Both the position numbers and the translations under genes were made by a program. From contig JAJRPT010000112.1 of assembly GCA_024280675.1 (NCBI GenBank), positions 1 through 19,878 on the forward strand: a stretch of DNA of 19,878 nucleotides. Reading direction: 5' to 3'. This DNA comes from Bacteroidota bacterium (GTDB taxonomy: Bacteria > Bacteroidota > Ignavibacteria > Kapaibacteriales > UBA2268). This document shows, one piece after another, positions 1 through 9,168 of this stretch (positions within the stretch are counted from its first letter, which is position 1; every line of letters begins with the position of its first letter). The notes under the pieces are model-generated. The model worked only from the letters and a program-made list of their open reading frames with translations, did not search any database and was not told the origin of the DNA.

Positions 1-1020
1 GCTGTGAATTTTGATTCTCACATCCGGGTCTCGACCTTCAACCGGAAAGCAATCGAGGATTACCCACAAAAAATAGATTTAATAAAAGAAAATTTTAGCA
101 TAACCTCAATTTCTGAAATAATTGAAGATTTTGCACTTATAAAATCAGATGAGAAAAGAGATGGGCTTCTGATAAAGGGAATACGAAAAGAGTATTTTGA
201 TCAAAAAGATTTCTTGCTAAGAATCGATGTCTCCAGTGAAAATTGGATAATACTGGGTCGTTCCAAAGCCATTAAATTGGGAGTAGAAGTGGGCGATACA
301 CTTATTTTAATGTCTTATAAAGGTAGTTTGCATAACTCTTCGATTGCTAAATTTATTTGCTCAGATATATATGAAACTGGATTTGGAGAGTTCGACAACA
401 ATATTGCCTACATTAATTTTGCCAAGGCACAGGATTTCTTTGGGTACAAGAGTGATGCTTGTTCAATAATTGAACTTTATTTGAACAAGCCAGAAAATGC
501 CAGTGAAATATCTTACGAGATTGCGTCGCTTTTGCAATGGCCAATTTACCCGCAATCAGTATTCGAGATTCATCAATCCATTTTTGCTTGGATAGAAATC
601 CAAAAAGAACCAATTCCACTTGTGTTGGGAATCATTTCACTTGTTGCCGCCTTCAATATTATCACCGTATTCCTCATCAATATTGTCGATAAATACAAAT
701 CTATCGGAATATTGAGATGCCTTGGCATGAGTTCAAGAACCATTGTCTTTGTTTTCCTCAAACAGGGTCTGAAGCTAGGAGCCAAAGGTATTTTCATTGG
801 CTCATCGCTTGCTTTTGCTTTGTTAGAGATTCAGAACCGGTTTCATTTAATCTCCCTTCCATCCGAAATATATTTCCTTAGTTCGGTGCCAGTAGTTCTC
901 TCATTTGAGATATTTTTCTATGTTGGATTAACAAGTATGTTGCTCACATTAATTGTGTCTATTATTCCCGCCCTCATTGCTGGACGAATCAAACCAATTT
1001 CTGCAATTAATTTTGATTAG
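1..1020 (+). CDS. LolC/LolE-type ABC transporter permease, C-terminal part (5' end outside window)
   Basis: The reading frame is open from base 1, so this is the 3' part of a longer gene; the GTG at base 4 is probably an internal codon. The visible ~339 residues have a periplasmic MacB/LolC-like core (about residues 1-200) and then three hydrophobic segments at about 203-226, 253-275 and 300-328. This is the FtsX permease layout. The stretch LVLGIISLVAAFNIITVF, the cytoplasmic-loop motif KSIGILRCLGMS and the segment LISLPSEIYFLSSVPV are typical of LolC/LolE permeases. These sit in the inner membrane and, with the ATPase LolD, release lipoproteins for transfer to the outer membrane. The first transmembrane helix expected at the N-terminus is missing because of the window edge. 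Another FtsX/MacB-type exporter subunit is possible, but the SLPSEIYFLSSVPV region favours the Lol branch. The partner ATPase is not visible here. Confidence 0.8.
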   Translation, partial: AVNFDSHIRVSTFNRKAIEDYPQKIDLIKENFSITSISEIIEDFALIKSDEKRDGLLIKGIRKEYFDQKDFLLRIDVSSENWIILGRSKAIKLGVEVGDTLILMSYKGSLHNSSIAKFICSDIYETGFGEFDNNIAYINFAKAQDFFGYKSDACSIIELYLNKPENASEISYEIASLLQWPIYPQSVFEIHQSIFAWIEIQKEPIPLVLGIISLVAAFNIITVFLINIVDKYKSIGILRCLGMSSRTIVFVFLKQGLKLGAKGIFIGSSLAFALLEIQNRFHLISLPSEIYFLSSVPVVLSFEIFFYVGLTSMLLTLIVSIIPALIAGRIKPISAINFD

Positions 1021-1151
1021 GGCTTAATCCTTATCACCCGAAATAGTGTAATATTATTTAAGAATGTTTTGTGTTAATGAAATCTGAGGAAGACTAATTC
1101 GTTTCTGGGTCAGGAAGTAGTATAATGTTAAGGTAAAATATACTTAAATTG

Positions 1152-1159
1152 TATTTTTG
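1152..1159 (+). promoter_or_regulatory. Candidate Bacteroidota-type -7 box upstream of the 1215 gene
   Basis: TATTTTTG fits the Bacteroidota -7 consensus TAnnTTTG and lies 55 bases before the ATG at 1215, in the 194-base gap after the permease gene. No clear TTTG/TTG -33 box is found at the expected distance upstream, so support is partial. A TATAAT at 1175-1180 is an alternative sigma70-like match. Nothing else is recognised in the 1021-1214 gap. Confidence 0.35.
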
Positions 1160-1214
1160 CTGTTAGACTTTCGTTATAATAATATTAGAAATTATGTCCA
1201 TAAATTAAATAGAT

Positions 1215-4200
1215 ATGAAAAAAATAATATCAACAATAATTCTCATAGTTGCAATCTTTTTAGTATTTGATGGAAATGTGAGTGCACAATTTGGCAAAAA
1301 CAAAGTACAGTACGAAAAATTCAAATGGAAATATATCGAATCTGAAAACTTTGATGTTTATTTCCACGAAGGTGGAGGGTATATTGCAAGATTCTGTGCT
1401 ATTGAGGCCGAGCGTTCCCTTCGTCGCATCCAAAAGCAATTAGGACACAGGCTACAAAAAAGAATCACCATAATTACTTTCAACTCACACAATCAATTCC
1501 AACAAAACAATGTGATTGACCAGTTCTTGAGCGAAGGTGTTGGTGGTGTGACCCAGATTTACAAGAACCGAATCGTCATGCCATTCCAAGGAAATTGGGC
1601 ACAATTCAGACATTTAATCGGTCACGAGCTTGTCCATGGTGTGATCAATGATATGTTCCATGGTGGGTCTCTTCAGGCTTCGATTTCCAATGACGGGTAT
1701 TTTATGCCGACTTGGCTCAACGAAGGATTTGCCGAGTGGTCTGCCCAAGAAATGGAAACGGCAACCGATATGTTTATGCGTGATATTATCATATCCGAAT
1801 ATTTGCCGAGCTTAAACCGAATCTCAGGATACATGGCATATCGAGCTGGGCAAACATTTTATTGGTACATTGCCAAAAATTACGGCGAAGAAAAAATCAC
1901 AGAATTTTTGAATAGGCTGAAAATAAAGAAAAATGTAAACGCTGCCTTCGAAGATGCCTTTGGGATGAACCTTGAAGAATTCTCCGAGATTTGGGAGCGT
2001 GATATAAAAAAATACTACTGGCCTGAAGTTGATATATTTGATTACCCCACCGATTTTGCAGTTGAGATTACAAATCGTAAGAAGATGAAAAACTTCTACA
2101 ACTCCTCGCCCGCAATTTCCCCCGATGGCGAAAAGATGGCTTTCATTTCCGATTCCGATGGATTGCTAGGTATTTCAGTTATGACACTAGACGATCCTGA
2201 ATCGAAAAGGAACCTAGTCTCGAGCTTCCGAACACAAGATTTTGAAGATCTCAATATTTTAACACCTGGAATTTCTTGGAATCCAGAAGGCAACAAAATT
2301 GCAGTTTCTGCCAAAGCTGGCGGGGAAGATGCGGTTTTCATTGTTGAAGAAGAAAGTGGCGACTACGAAAAAATATTGCTCGGTTTCAATTCAGTCACCT
2401 CCGTGGCTTGGTCTCCAAATGGCAAGATGCTGGCCTTTATTGCAACGAAAAATGAGCAGTCCGACATCTACATCTATACTATCGATTCCAAGACGGTAGA
2501 CAATGTAACAGATGATATTTTCTCTGATGAGATGCCCCTTTGGTCGGCCGATTCAAAGTCTATTTATTTTATCTCAGACAGGTATGAGGAACTCTTTACC
2601 GGTCTTCCCTCATCTGGGATTAGTATCTGGGATCACGACATTGAAACATCCGATATTTATAAAATTGAGATTGGAAAGAAGTATTGCCAGCAAATAACAT
2701 TTACTCCATACTTCAAGGAAACATCTTTTGCAGTTGATGCAAAACAAGAGAATATCCTCTACGTCTCCGACGAAAATGGAATATCAAATCTTTACAAAAT
2801 GAATCTCCTAAGCAGCAACATACTACCACTCACCAACTCTATCACTGGACTCAACCATATTTCCCTCTCCCTAGATAATTCAAAATTACTCTTCGGAACT
2901 CAAATCAAGGCAGGATATGATATTTTCTTGCTCAATAACCCATTCGATATAAACCTAGGATTGAAGAAATTACCCTTGACCCAATTTCGTAAATCTCAAC
3001 TAAATATTGCCGGCGATGAGGATGATGTTGAAACAAATATTGAAACCCAAGCCAATGACCAAGAGGAAATAAGTTATGGGAATTTCACCGTTGATTTTAA
3101 AGACGAGAAGGCTGTTGAAAGGAAAAGTGACATAAGCATCTTAGAAAATAGTTTGGACGAAAATGCAGAAATCGACACTAATTTCATTGCCCTTGATTAT
3201 AAGGTAACATTCACTCCTGATATAATAACTGGCAATCCTGGATACAGTAATTTCTACGGTGCACAGATGTATAATATGGCAATGTTCTCCGACCAGCTTG
3301 GCGATCACAAAATAATTATCCAAGCCAATCTCATCCAAGACATTTCCACTTCAACAATCATTGCAAATTATTCATACCTCCCTGGGGTAATTGATTATCA
3401 TTTTAGTGTATACACTAGCCCTCTTTTCTATTCACAATACAGCGATGTTGTCGTCGATGGAGAGGCTCAAAGAAGATATTCTATTTTCAAATTCAAGAAC
3501 ATTGGTGTGTCTTTGCTTGCTTCATACCCATTTGATCTTTTTAACCGATTGGAATTTGGTGCATCTTACATGAATATCGGAAAAGATGCTATCTATGATA
3601 GTGAAATCGAAGCAGTTTCAATGCACCTAATAGTCCCACAGATGAAATTTGTCCATGATAATGCACTAGGTTCTGGTTACGCACCAACAATCGGAACAAG
3701 AGCTTACCTCAAAATATACGGCTCACCGAAACTGGGGGAGAGTGGAATTAGTTTCATCACAGCAAAAATGGACGCACGGCATTACCTTCCAATCACTTCC
3801 TGGATCAATATGGCATTTCGGCTCAGCAGTGGAATTAGCCTCGGTGCTAACCCTGTTGGGTTTAATCTGGGCGGAACAAGCAATTGGATAAACATGAAAA
3901 TCAGTCAAGAATCAACATTTGAGAATCCTGAAGATTATGCTTTTATGAATTTTGAAATGCCGCTCAGAGGCTGGGCGGTAAGGCAAATACGTGGCTCAAA
4001 GTTCTTCCTTGCCAACATGGAAATGCGTTACCCACTCTTCACCGCACTTCTTGCCGGCCCCATTCCCATACTAATTCAAGGCGTACAAGGTGCATTCTTT
4101 CTTGATATTGGTGGTGCTTGGGACGATAAATTTTATCCAAGAATCAAAATGCTTGACGGCACGACAAAATACTATGACCTTCTTACTTCTTCCGGAGTTG

Positions 4201-4313
4201 GGGTACGAAGTTTTATCTTTGGAATACCGCTCAAACTCGATGTTGCTTGGCGATATGAAATTGATCGCTGGTCTGCACCCGAATACTTAATATCCTTTGG
4301 ATTTGATTGGTAA
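1215..4313 (+). CDS. Secreted zinc-peptidase / TolB-like propeller / outer-membrane beta-barrel fusion protein
   Basis: The 1032-residue protein starts with a signal peptide (cut probably after VSA, residue 24). A gluzincin-like peptidase domain follows, with HELVH at 137-141 and the downstream glutamate in WLNEGFAEW (E170) as the likely third zinc ligand. From about 290 to 600 come repeated PD40/TolB-type propeller blades, such as SPDGEKMAFISDSDG near 296, NPEGNKIAVSAKAG near 354, SPNGKMLAFIATK near 398 and SADSKSIYFISDR near 444. An acidic linker of about 90 residues leads to a C-terminal half (about 690-1032) that looks like a BamA/surface-antigen-type barrel and ends in an aromatic residue (FGFDW), as outer-membrane barrels do. 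The protein is therefore probably anchored in the outer membrane with peptidase and propeller in the periplasm or on the surface. Substrate unknown. The domain order is clear; the barrel assignment is less certain. Confidence 0.82.
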   Translation: MKKIISTIILIVAIFLVFDGNVSAQFGKNKVQYEKFKWKYIESENFDVYFHEGGGYIARFCAIEAERSLRRIQKQLGHRLQKRITIITFNSHNQFQQNNVIDQFLSEGVGGVTQIYKNRIVMPFQGNWAQFRHLIGHELVHGVINDMFHGGSLQASISNDGYFMPTWLNEGFAEWSAQEMETATDMFMRDIIISEYLPSLNRISGYMAYRAGQTFYWYIAKNYGEEKITEFLNRLKIKKNVNAAFEDAFGMNLEEFSEIWERDIKKYYWPEVDIFDYPTDFAVEITNRKKMKNFYNSSPAISPDGEKMAFISDSDGLLGISVMTLDDPESKRNLVSSFRTQDFEDLNILTPGISWNPEGNKIAVSAKAGGEDAVFIVEEESGDYEKILLGFNSVTSVAWSPNGKMLAFIATKNEQSDIYIYTIDSKTVDNVTDDIFSDEMPLWSADSKSIYFISDRYEELFTGLPSSGISIWDHDIETSDIYKIEIGKKYCQQITFTPYFKETSFAVDAKQENILYVSDENGISNLYKMNLLSSNILPLTNSITGLNHISLSLDNSKLLFGTQIKAGYDIFLLNNPFDINLGLKKLPLTQFRKSQLNIAGDEDDVETNIETQANDQEEISYGNFTVDFKDEKAVERKSDISILENSLDENAEIDTNFIALDYKVTFTPDIITGNPGYSNFYGAQMYNMAMFSDQLGDHKIIIQANLIQDISTSTIIANYSYLPGVIDYHFSVYTSPLFYSQYSDVVVDGEAQRRYSIFKFKNIGVSLLASYPFDLFNRLEFGASYMNIGKDAIYDSEIEAVSMHLIVPQMKFVHDNALGSGYAPTIGTRAYLKIYGSPKLGESGISFITAKMDARHYLPITSWINMAFRLSSGISLGANPVGFNLGGTSNWINMKISQESTFENPEDYAFMNFEMPLRGWAVRQIRGSKFFLANMEMRYPLFTALLAGPIPILIQGVQGAFFLDIGGAWDDKFYPRIKMLDGTTKYYDLLTSSGVGVRSFIFGIPLKLDVAWRYEIDRWSAPEYLISFGFDW

Positions 4314-4338
4314 TATATTTTTCGCTAGGTTTATAAGC

Positions 4339-5346
4339 ATGAATAAAAATCTTATTAATGAACAAATTGCAGAGTTAAATCACGCCCTCTACGAGATAAC
4401 TGGCAATGATGTTTTCTTTTCTGTTCCCTACACCGAACTTGAGGGTGAGATAGGGGAGATGGCTCGTGCGATTGATAAACTAAAAGACATTACAGAAAGC
4501 AGAAATAAAACCGAGCTTGAACTCTACCAGTTCAAAAAGCAAATCGAAGAGCAAAATATCGAAATGGAGTTTATTAACGAAGAGATCACTCATCAAAAAG
4601 AAGAGATTTTGTCTGCGATACGTTATTCTAAGAAAATACAAAATGCCTTGCTTCCTCCAAAAGATTTCCTTGACTCATATTTCCCAGATAATTTTTTAAT
4701 ATACATGCCCAAGGATTACGTCTCGGGTGATTTCTATTGGCACTACAAATCTGGGGCGACGCACATAATAATTGTTGCCGACTGCACAGGACACGGCGTA
4801 CCAGGGGCGATGCTCACGCTCTTGGGTATTATGATGTTCGACGAGGCGGTGAGGCAGCACAAAAGCATTTGTCCGTCCGAGATTCTAACTTTAGTAAGCC
4901 AGAAAATTAAAGAAAAGCTAGAAAGCGAGGACGAGGAAAACCAAAGTGACGGAATGGACGCAGCCGTCATAATGATAAAGGGTCGTCATTGTGAATATGC
5001 CGGGGCTGGTCGCTCGCTATTTTTCATCGACAACAATGGCTTAAATGTGATAAAAGGAGACAGGCGTTCTTTGGGTGACAAAAGAAATAGCCAAGATTAT
5101 AAGTTTACCAATCACGAAATCTCGCTAGAATCAGGCACTAAAATAATTATGGCAAGTGACGGGTACACAGACCAAGTTGGCGGAAATGGGAAGAAGTTTG
5201 GAACTAGAACACTGAAAAAATTATTAAACATGGATTACGATTCAATTTCTGATTTAGGTGTGATTCTCGAGAGTTCCCTAATAAAACACAAAGCCCACCA
5301 AGAACAAAGAGATGATATTACTGTACTTGGCTTCACTTTACCCTAG
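4339..5346 (+). CDS. SpoIIE/PP2C-type serine phosphatase with HAMP-like N-terminus and coiled coil
   Basis: The protein is a PPM-family phosphatase of the SpoIIE/RsbU class, which usually dephosphorylates anti-sigma-factor antagonists or similar signalling partners. Numbering from the ATG at 4339 (335 residues), the metal-binding acidic residues are visible: D131 in GDFYW, D148 in VADCTGHG, D274 in ASDGYTD and D325/D326 in QRDDIT. Residues 1-50 resemble a HAMP helix pair (LEGEIGEMARAIDKL), followed by a coiled coil (about 50-95) that ends in the AIRYSKKIQNALLPP motif common before this domain in Bacteroidota. No transmembrane segment is present, so it is probably cytoplasmic. An in-frame ATG at 4297 would overlap the upstream gene by 17 bases and add 14 residues (MDLIGNIFFARFIS); 4339 is preferred because the family-like sequence begins there. 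It follows the preceding gene by 25 bases and is probably cotranscribed. Confidence 0.9.
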   Translation: MNKNLINEQIAELNHALYEITGNDVFFSVPYTELEGEIGEMARAIDKLKDITESRNKTELELYQFKKQIEEQNIEMEFINEEITHQKEEILSAIRYSKKIQNALLPPKDFLDSYFPDNFLIYMPKDYVSGDFYWHYKSGATHIIIVADCTGHGVPGAMLTLLGIMMFDEAVRQHKSICPSEILTLVSQKIKEKLESEDEENQSDGMDAAVIMIKGRHCEYAGAGRSLFFIDNNGLNVIKGDRRSLGDKRNSQDYKFTNHEISLESGTKIIMASDGYTDQVGGNGKKFGTRTLKKLLNMDYDSISDLGVILESSLIKHKAHQEQRDDITVLGFTLP

Positions 5347-5348
5347 AA

Positions 5349-6206
5349 CTAAGGGAAAACTGACACAGAAAAATCGAATGCTTCCCGAAATTTATCTTTG
5401 TCAATATTCTTGTCAATGTTTGTAGGAATATTCATTTCTTCTGCAATTTTCAGAATTTCTTCTGTTGGCATATTTCCAATTAATTTATCTCCAGACATTG
5501 GACATCCTCCGTAGCCTTTTATTGCACCGTCAAATCTTTTGCATCCAGAATTTATTGCAGCCGAAAGTTTTTCATAGCCAGCATTCGCTCTTGTGTGAAG
5601 GTGAGCTCCAAATTCTACATCTGGGAAACTTGCTATTAAAGTAGTGAATAGGTGTGAAATATCTTTCGGGTTTGAAGATCCAATTGTATCGGAGAGTGAA
5701 ATTATTTTGATACCGATACTTGCAATTTTCTCTGCCCACATTGCCACAATATCGACCGACCAAGGGTCATTGTATGGATTCCCAAAACTCATCGAAAGAT
5801 AGACCACAAGCTGCTTCTGATTCTTTAGGCACAAGTTTTGAATCTCTTCAACCCGCACAAGTGACTGCTCTATGCCCAAGTTTGTGTTCCGCATTTGAAA
5901 AGTTTCGGATACAGAAAATGGATAACCGAGGTAGTTAATTTCAGGGAACTGAGAGGCATCCTCTGCACCTCTTGAATTTGCAACGATGGCAAGTAGCTTA
6001 CTTTTTGAGTTTCCTAAGTCTAGTAATTTCAATACATTGGCAGTATCTCTTAATTGTGGAATTGCTTTTGGTGAGACAAATGATCCAAAGTCAATGGTAT
6101 CAAACCCAACCCTAAGTAATTTGTTAATATACTTTGCTTTTAATTCTGTGGGAATAAATTCCTCAATTCCCTGCATTGCGTCCCGTGGGCATTCAATTAT
6201 TTTCAT
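5349..6206 (-). CDS. Hydroxymethylglutaryl-CoA lyase family protein
   Basis: HMG-CoA lyase splits 3-hydroxy-3-methylglutaryl-CoA into acetoacetate and acetyl-CoA at the end of leucine breakdown. The protein is a complete HMGL-like TIM barrel. Numbered from this start (285 residues), R8-D9 in CPRDAMQ, SFVSPK at 42-47, the metal-binding HLH (H202, H204), the catalytic cysteine in YGGCP (C235) and the following GN (N245) all match the family. PRDAMQ replaces the usual PRDGLQ. An in-frame ATG at 6236 would add ten residues and overlap the end of uvrA by 23 bases. The start at 6206, seven bases after the uvrA stop, gives a terminus right at the conserved KIIE strand and is preferred. It lies directly downstream of uvrA and is probably cotranscribed with it. 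Other HMGL-like aldolases with related substrates cannot be excluded. Confidence 0.85.
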   Translation of the reverse strand: MKIIECPRDAMQGIEEFIPTELKAKYINKLLRVGFDTIDFGSFVSPKAIPQLRDTANVLKLLDLGNSKSKLLAIVANSRGAEDASQFPEINYLGYPFSVSETFQMRNTNLGIEQSLVRVEEIQNLCLKNQKQLVVYLSMSFGNPYNDPWSVDIVAMWAEKIASIGIKIISLSDTIGSSNPKDISHLFTTLIASFPDVEFGAHLHTRANAGYEKLSAAINSGCKRFDGAIKGYGGCPMSGDKLIGNMPTEEILKIAEEMNIPTNIDKNIDKDKFREAFDFSVSVFP

Positions 6207-6213
6207 ATTCTGC

Positions 6214-9015
6214 TCATAATATTTTAGCTTTTTCATCTTTAAAGAATCTCTTCAAAGCTAGCCCGGTGTGAGTATTTTTCTTTGCCACTTGCTTTGGAGT
6301 CCCTTGGGCAACTATTTCCCCTCCATCATTGCCGGCTTCTGGTCCTAGGTCAATTACCCAATCACAGCTTGCAATAATATGCAAGTTATGCTCAATAATT
6401 ATCACCGTATGTCCGTGATTTACAAGACGATTAAAGCAGAAAATTAATTTAGAAATATCGTCAAGATGCAGTCCCGTTGTAGGTTCATCAAAGATGAATA
6501 TTTTTTTATTCTTCTGGGACGCTTCCAAGTGAACCGAAAGCTTGATGCGTTGTGCCTCACCGCCCGAAAGCATGGTGGAGGGCTGACCAAGATGCAAATA
6601 CCCAAGTCCCACATCGGCTAATATTTGCAGTTTCTTGCTTATTCTTTTATTATATTCAAAAAAATCAAGTGCCTCTAATATTGTCATATTCAGCACATCC
6701 ACGATTGATTTCCCGTGAAGCAATACGGAACGAGCCTCACGTTTGTAGCGGGTACCACCACAGGACTCACACTCAAGTTTTACGTCTGGTAAGAACTGCA
6801 TATCGATTGTTGTCGAGCCTTCGCCCTGGCACACCTCACAGCGACCACCAGATACATTAAAAGAAAAATACCCCGCTTTTATCCCAAGTTGTTTTGCGTG
6901 CTGAGTGCGTGCAAACTCCTCTCGGATAATATCAAATGCCTTATTGTAAGTCACGGGCGTCGAACGAGATGACTTCCCAATAGAGGACTGATCCACCATT
7001 TCAATATCATCAAATTCTTCAAAGCCGTCAATCCGCTCGTGATGACCAACTTCCCCACTAAAGCCACCAAAAAACTTTTTAATGCCACCATAGAGAATAT
7101 CGTGAACCAAAGTTGATTTCCCACTCCCAGAAACTCCAGTAACAGCCGTCATCACAGCTATTGGGAAACAGACCTTATCAATCATTAAATTGTTTTCACG
7201 TGCAAATTTGACAGTTATTTCTTTTTCAGATGTCCGTGTCTTTTTGGGAATTTCAATTCTTTTCTCAGCTCTGAGATATTTTCCTGTGAGTGAATTCTTA
7301 TTCTTTAGCAATTCAGAATAAGTTCCCGAATGAATGAGATTCCCTCCATTTTTACCAGCCCCAGGCCCTATGTCAATAATATTATCGGCGGCGGCCATAA
7401 TATCTGGATCATGTTCGACAAGCAATATTGTATTTCCAATATTACGTAACTTATTCAAAATTTTAAGAAGTCTGTCGGTATCCCGTGGGTGCATTCCAGT
7501 CGATGGTTCGTCGAGTACATAAAGCGTCCCGACAAGGGATTGCCCCAGAGCGGTAGAAAGATTAATCCTCTGAAACTCCCCACCGCTCAGGCTATGGGTG
7601 AGCCTATCCAATGTCAAATACCCAAGCCCAATGTCAAGAAGTAAATTTAATCGCCAAAGAATTTCCTCTCTAATTTGCTTAACAATATCCATCTCATGGG
7701 ATGAGAACTCAATATTTTTGAACCAATCGGCAAGCTCATCAATTGGGCTTGTGAGAACTTTAGGGATATTGGCTCCATGGACAAAGACCTGGCGCGCAGA
7801 AGTCCGAAGACGTGAGCCACCACATGCCGAACATTTGGTATAAGCACGATAACGGGCAAGCATTACTCGATTTTGCACCTTGTAATTCTTATCTTCCAGC
7901 TTTTGAAAAAATTGATGTATTCCAATGTATTCGTCCTTGCCATTCCAAACAAAATCAATTTCCTCATCGCTCAACTCCGCATAAGGCAAATCAATTCTAA
8001 TCCCATTTGCAAGTGCAGAAACAATCATTTCCCTTTGATGAGTGCCATGCTGAACACCCGTAAACGCTGCCACACATCCTCTTTCCAGACTCAACGCTCT
8101 GTTTGGCACGACTAATTTCTCGTCTATTCCCACAGAACGACCAAAGCCTTGGCATTTTGAACAAGCTCCGAAAGCATTATTGAATGAAAATAATTTTGGC
8201 TCTGGCTCAATATAAATTCGCCCAGACACCGAGCATTCAAAAATACTTGAGAAATTGTGGAGCTTATTCTCATTCAAATCCAAAACCGATACCCTGCCCT
8301 CCCCAAACGAAAAGGCATGCTCGAGCGAATCAAAAAGCCTAGACTTTGTCTGGTCATCATGCCCAATGACAAGTCGGTCGGCAAGAAAATAAAACTCTGA
8401 TGATTTAATACCTGGCCGGAGAGAATCACTTTCTAAATCAATTATTTCTGTAGAGTTTTTGAGTATTACTCTATAATATCCATTTTTCCGGAAGTTTAAT
8501 ATTATTTTTCTAGTGTCAATGGCCTCAGATTCTGAAATCTGAAAAAGAACATAAATCTTTGTTCCTTCGGCTTTGGAAAATATTTCATCTGTGACATCTT
8601 CTGGAGAATTTTTCTTGACTTCTTTCCCACTTTCGGTGCAAATTGTCTTGCCAATTCTCCCAAAAATCAATCTGAAGTAATCATAAATCTCAGTCGTTGT
8701 GCCAACTGTCGAGCGGGGATTTTTGTGAGGCGGGTTCTGCTCAATAGCTACGGCTGGCGGCAAACCTTCTATTGTATCAAGGTCTGGCTTTTGCATCTGT
8801 TCCAAAAACTGGCGAGCGTAAGAAGAGAGCGACTCCACAAATCGCCTCTGACCCTCTGCGTAAATTGTATCAAAGGCAAGAGATGACTTCCCACTACCCG
8901 AAACACCAGTGACGACAGTGATTTTATTGCGTGGAATATCCACATCAATATTTTTGAGATTGTGAACCCGCCCTCCACGAAGGCTGATGTATTTCTGTTT
9001 TTTTAATCCAGACAT
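6214..9015 (-). CDS. uvrA: Excinuclease ABC subunit A (UvrA)
   Basis: UvrA is the DNA-damage sensor of nucleotide excision repair; as a dimer with UvrB it scans DNA, and UvrB then recruits UvrC. At 933 residues it is full length (the E. coli protein is about 940). Two ABC ATPase modules are visible: Walker [13 protein letters not shown] at residues 37-48 and [13 protein letters not shown] near 625, with signature motifs [11 protein letters not shown] near 476 and [11 protein letters not shown] near 815. Walker B regions are [13 protein letters not shown] and [13 protein letters not shown]. Zinc-module cysteines appear as CSKCQGFG and CSACGG in the first half and as the CEVC...CESC finger at about 725-751. 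The conserved [17 protein letters not shown] segment is intact. The gene starts at ATG 9015, divergent from folE, and its stop (6214-6216) is just upstream of the HMG-CoA lyase start. Confidence 0.98.
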   Translation of the reverse strand: MSGLKKQKYISLRGGRVHNLKNIDVDIPRNKITVVTGVSGSGKSSLAFDTIYAEGQRRFVESLSSYARQFLEQMQKPDLDTIEGLPPAVAIEQNPPHKNPRSTVGTTTEIYDYFRLIFGRIGKTICTESGKEVKKNSPEDVTDEIFSKAEGTKIYVLFQISESEAIDTRKIILNFRKNGYYRVILKNSTEIIDLESDSLRPGIKSSEFYFLADRLVIGHDDQTKSRLFDSLEHAFSFGEGRVSVLDLNENKLHNFSSIFECSVSGRIYIEPEPKLFSFNNAFGACSKCQGFGRSVGIDEKLVVPNRALSLERGCVAAFTGVQHGTHQREMIVSALANGIRIDLPYAELSDEEIDFVWNGKDEYIGIHQFFQKLEDKNYKVQNRVMLARYRAYTKCSACGGSRLRTSARQVFVHGANIPKVLTSPIDELADWFKNIEFSSHEMDIVKQIREEILWRLNLLLDIGLGYLTLDRLTHSLSGGEFQRINLSTALGQSLVGTLYVLDEPSTGMHPRDTDRLLKILNKLRNIGNTILLVEHDPDIMAAADNIIDIGPGAGKNGGNLIHSGTYSELLKNKNSLTGKYLRAEKRIEIPKKTRTSEKEITVKFARENNLMIDKVCFPIAVMTAVTGVSGSGKSTLVHDILYGGIKKFFGGFSGEVGHHERIDGFEEFDDIEMVDQSSIGKSSRSTPVTYNKAFDIIREEFARTQHAKQLGIKAGYFSFNVSGGRCEVCQGEGSTTIDMQFLPDVKLECESCGGTRYKREARSVLLHGKSIVDVLNMTILEALDFFEYNKRISKKLQILADVGLGYLHLGQPSTMLSGGEAQRIKLSVHLEASQKNKKIFIFDEPTTGLHLDDISKLIFCFNRLVNHGHTVIIIEHNLHIIASCDWVIDLGPEAGNDGGEIVAQGTPKQVAKKNTHTGLALKRFFKDEKAKIL

Positions 9016-9168
9016 ATAATTTCATTCTTTGGCAAAAAGGCAACATGAAATTTAAGTATTTTTATTAAAAGATTCAGCAAAGAATAATAAAAAAATGCAG
9101 TTCTTTAAAAGTTAAAATAAAAAACTTAAATTGCGTCTCTATCAATAGGAAATTATCAAGAAAGAAAA

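Noticed and set aside
5340..5357. CCCT ... AGGG hairpin as terminator between the convergent genes
   Set aside because: Only four pairs, overlaps coding ends and is followed by no T run.
6552..6860. Open plus-strand frame of 102 codons inside uvrA
   Set aside because: Antisense to conserved uvrA zinc-finger and signature sequence; a coding-strand shadow.
9100..9130. AT-rich inverted repeat (AAAGTT ... AACTTA) before folE
   Set aside because: Imperfect and built of A/T runs; no operator-like symmetry with conserved G/C positions and no promoter box next to it.
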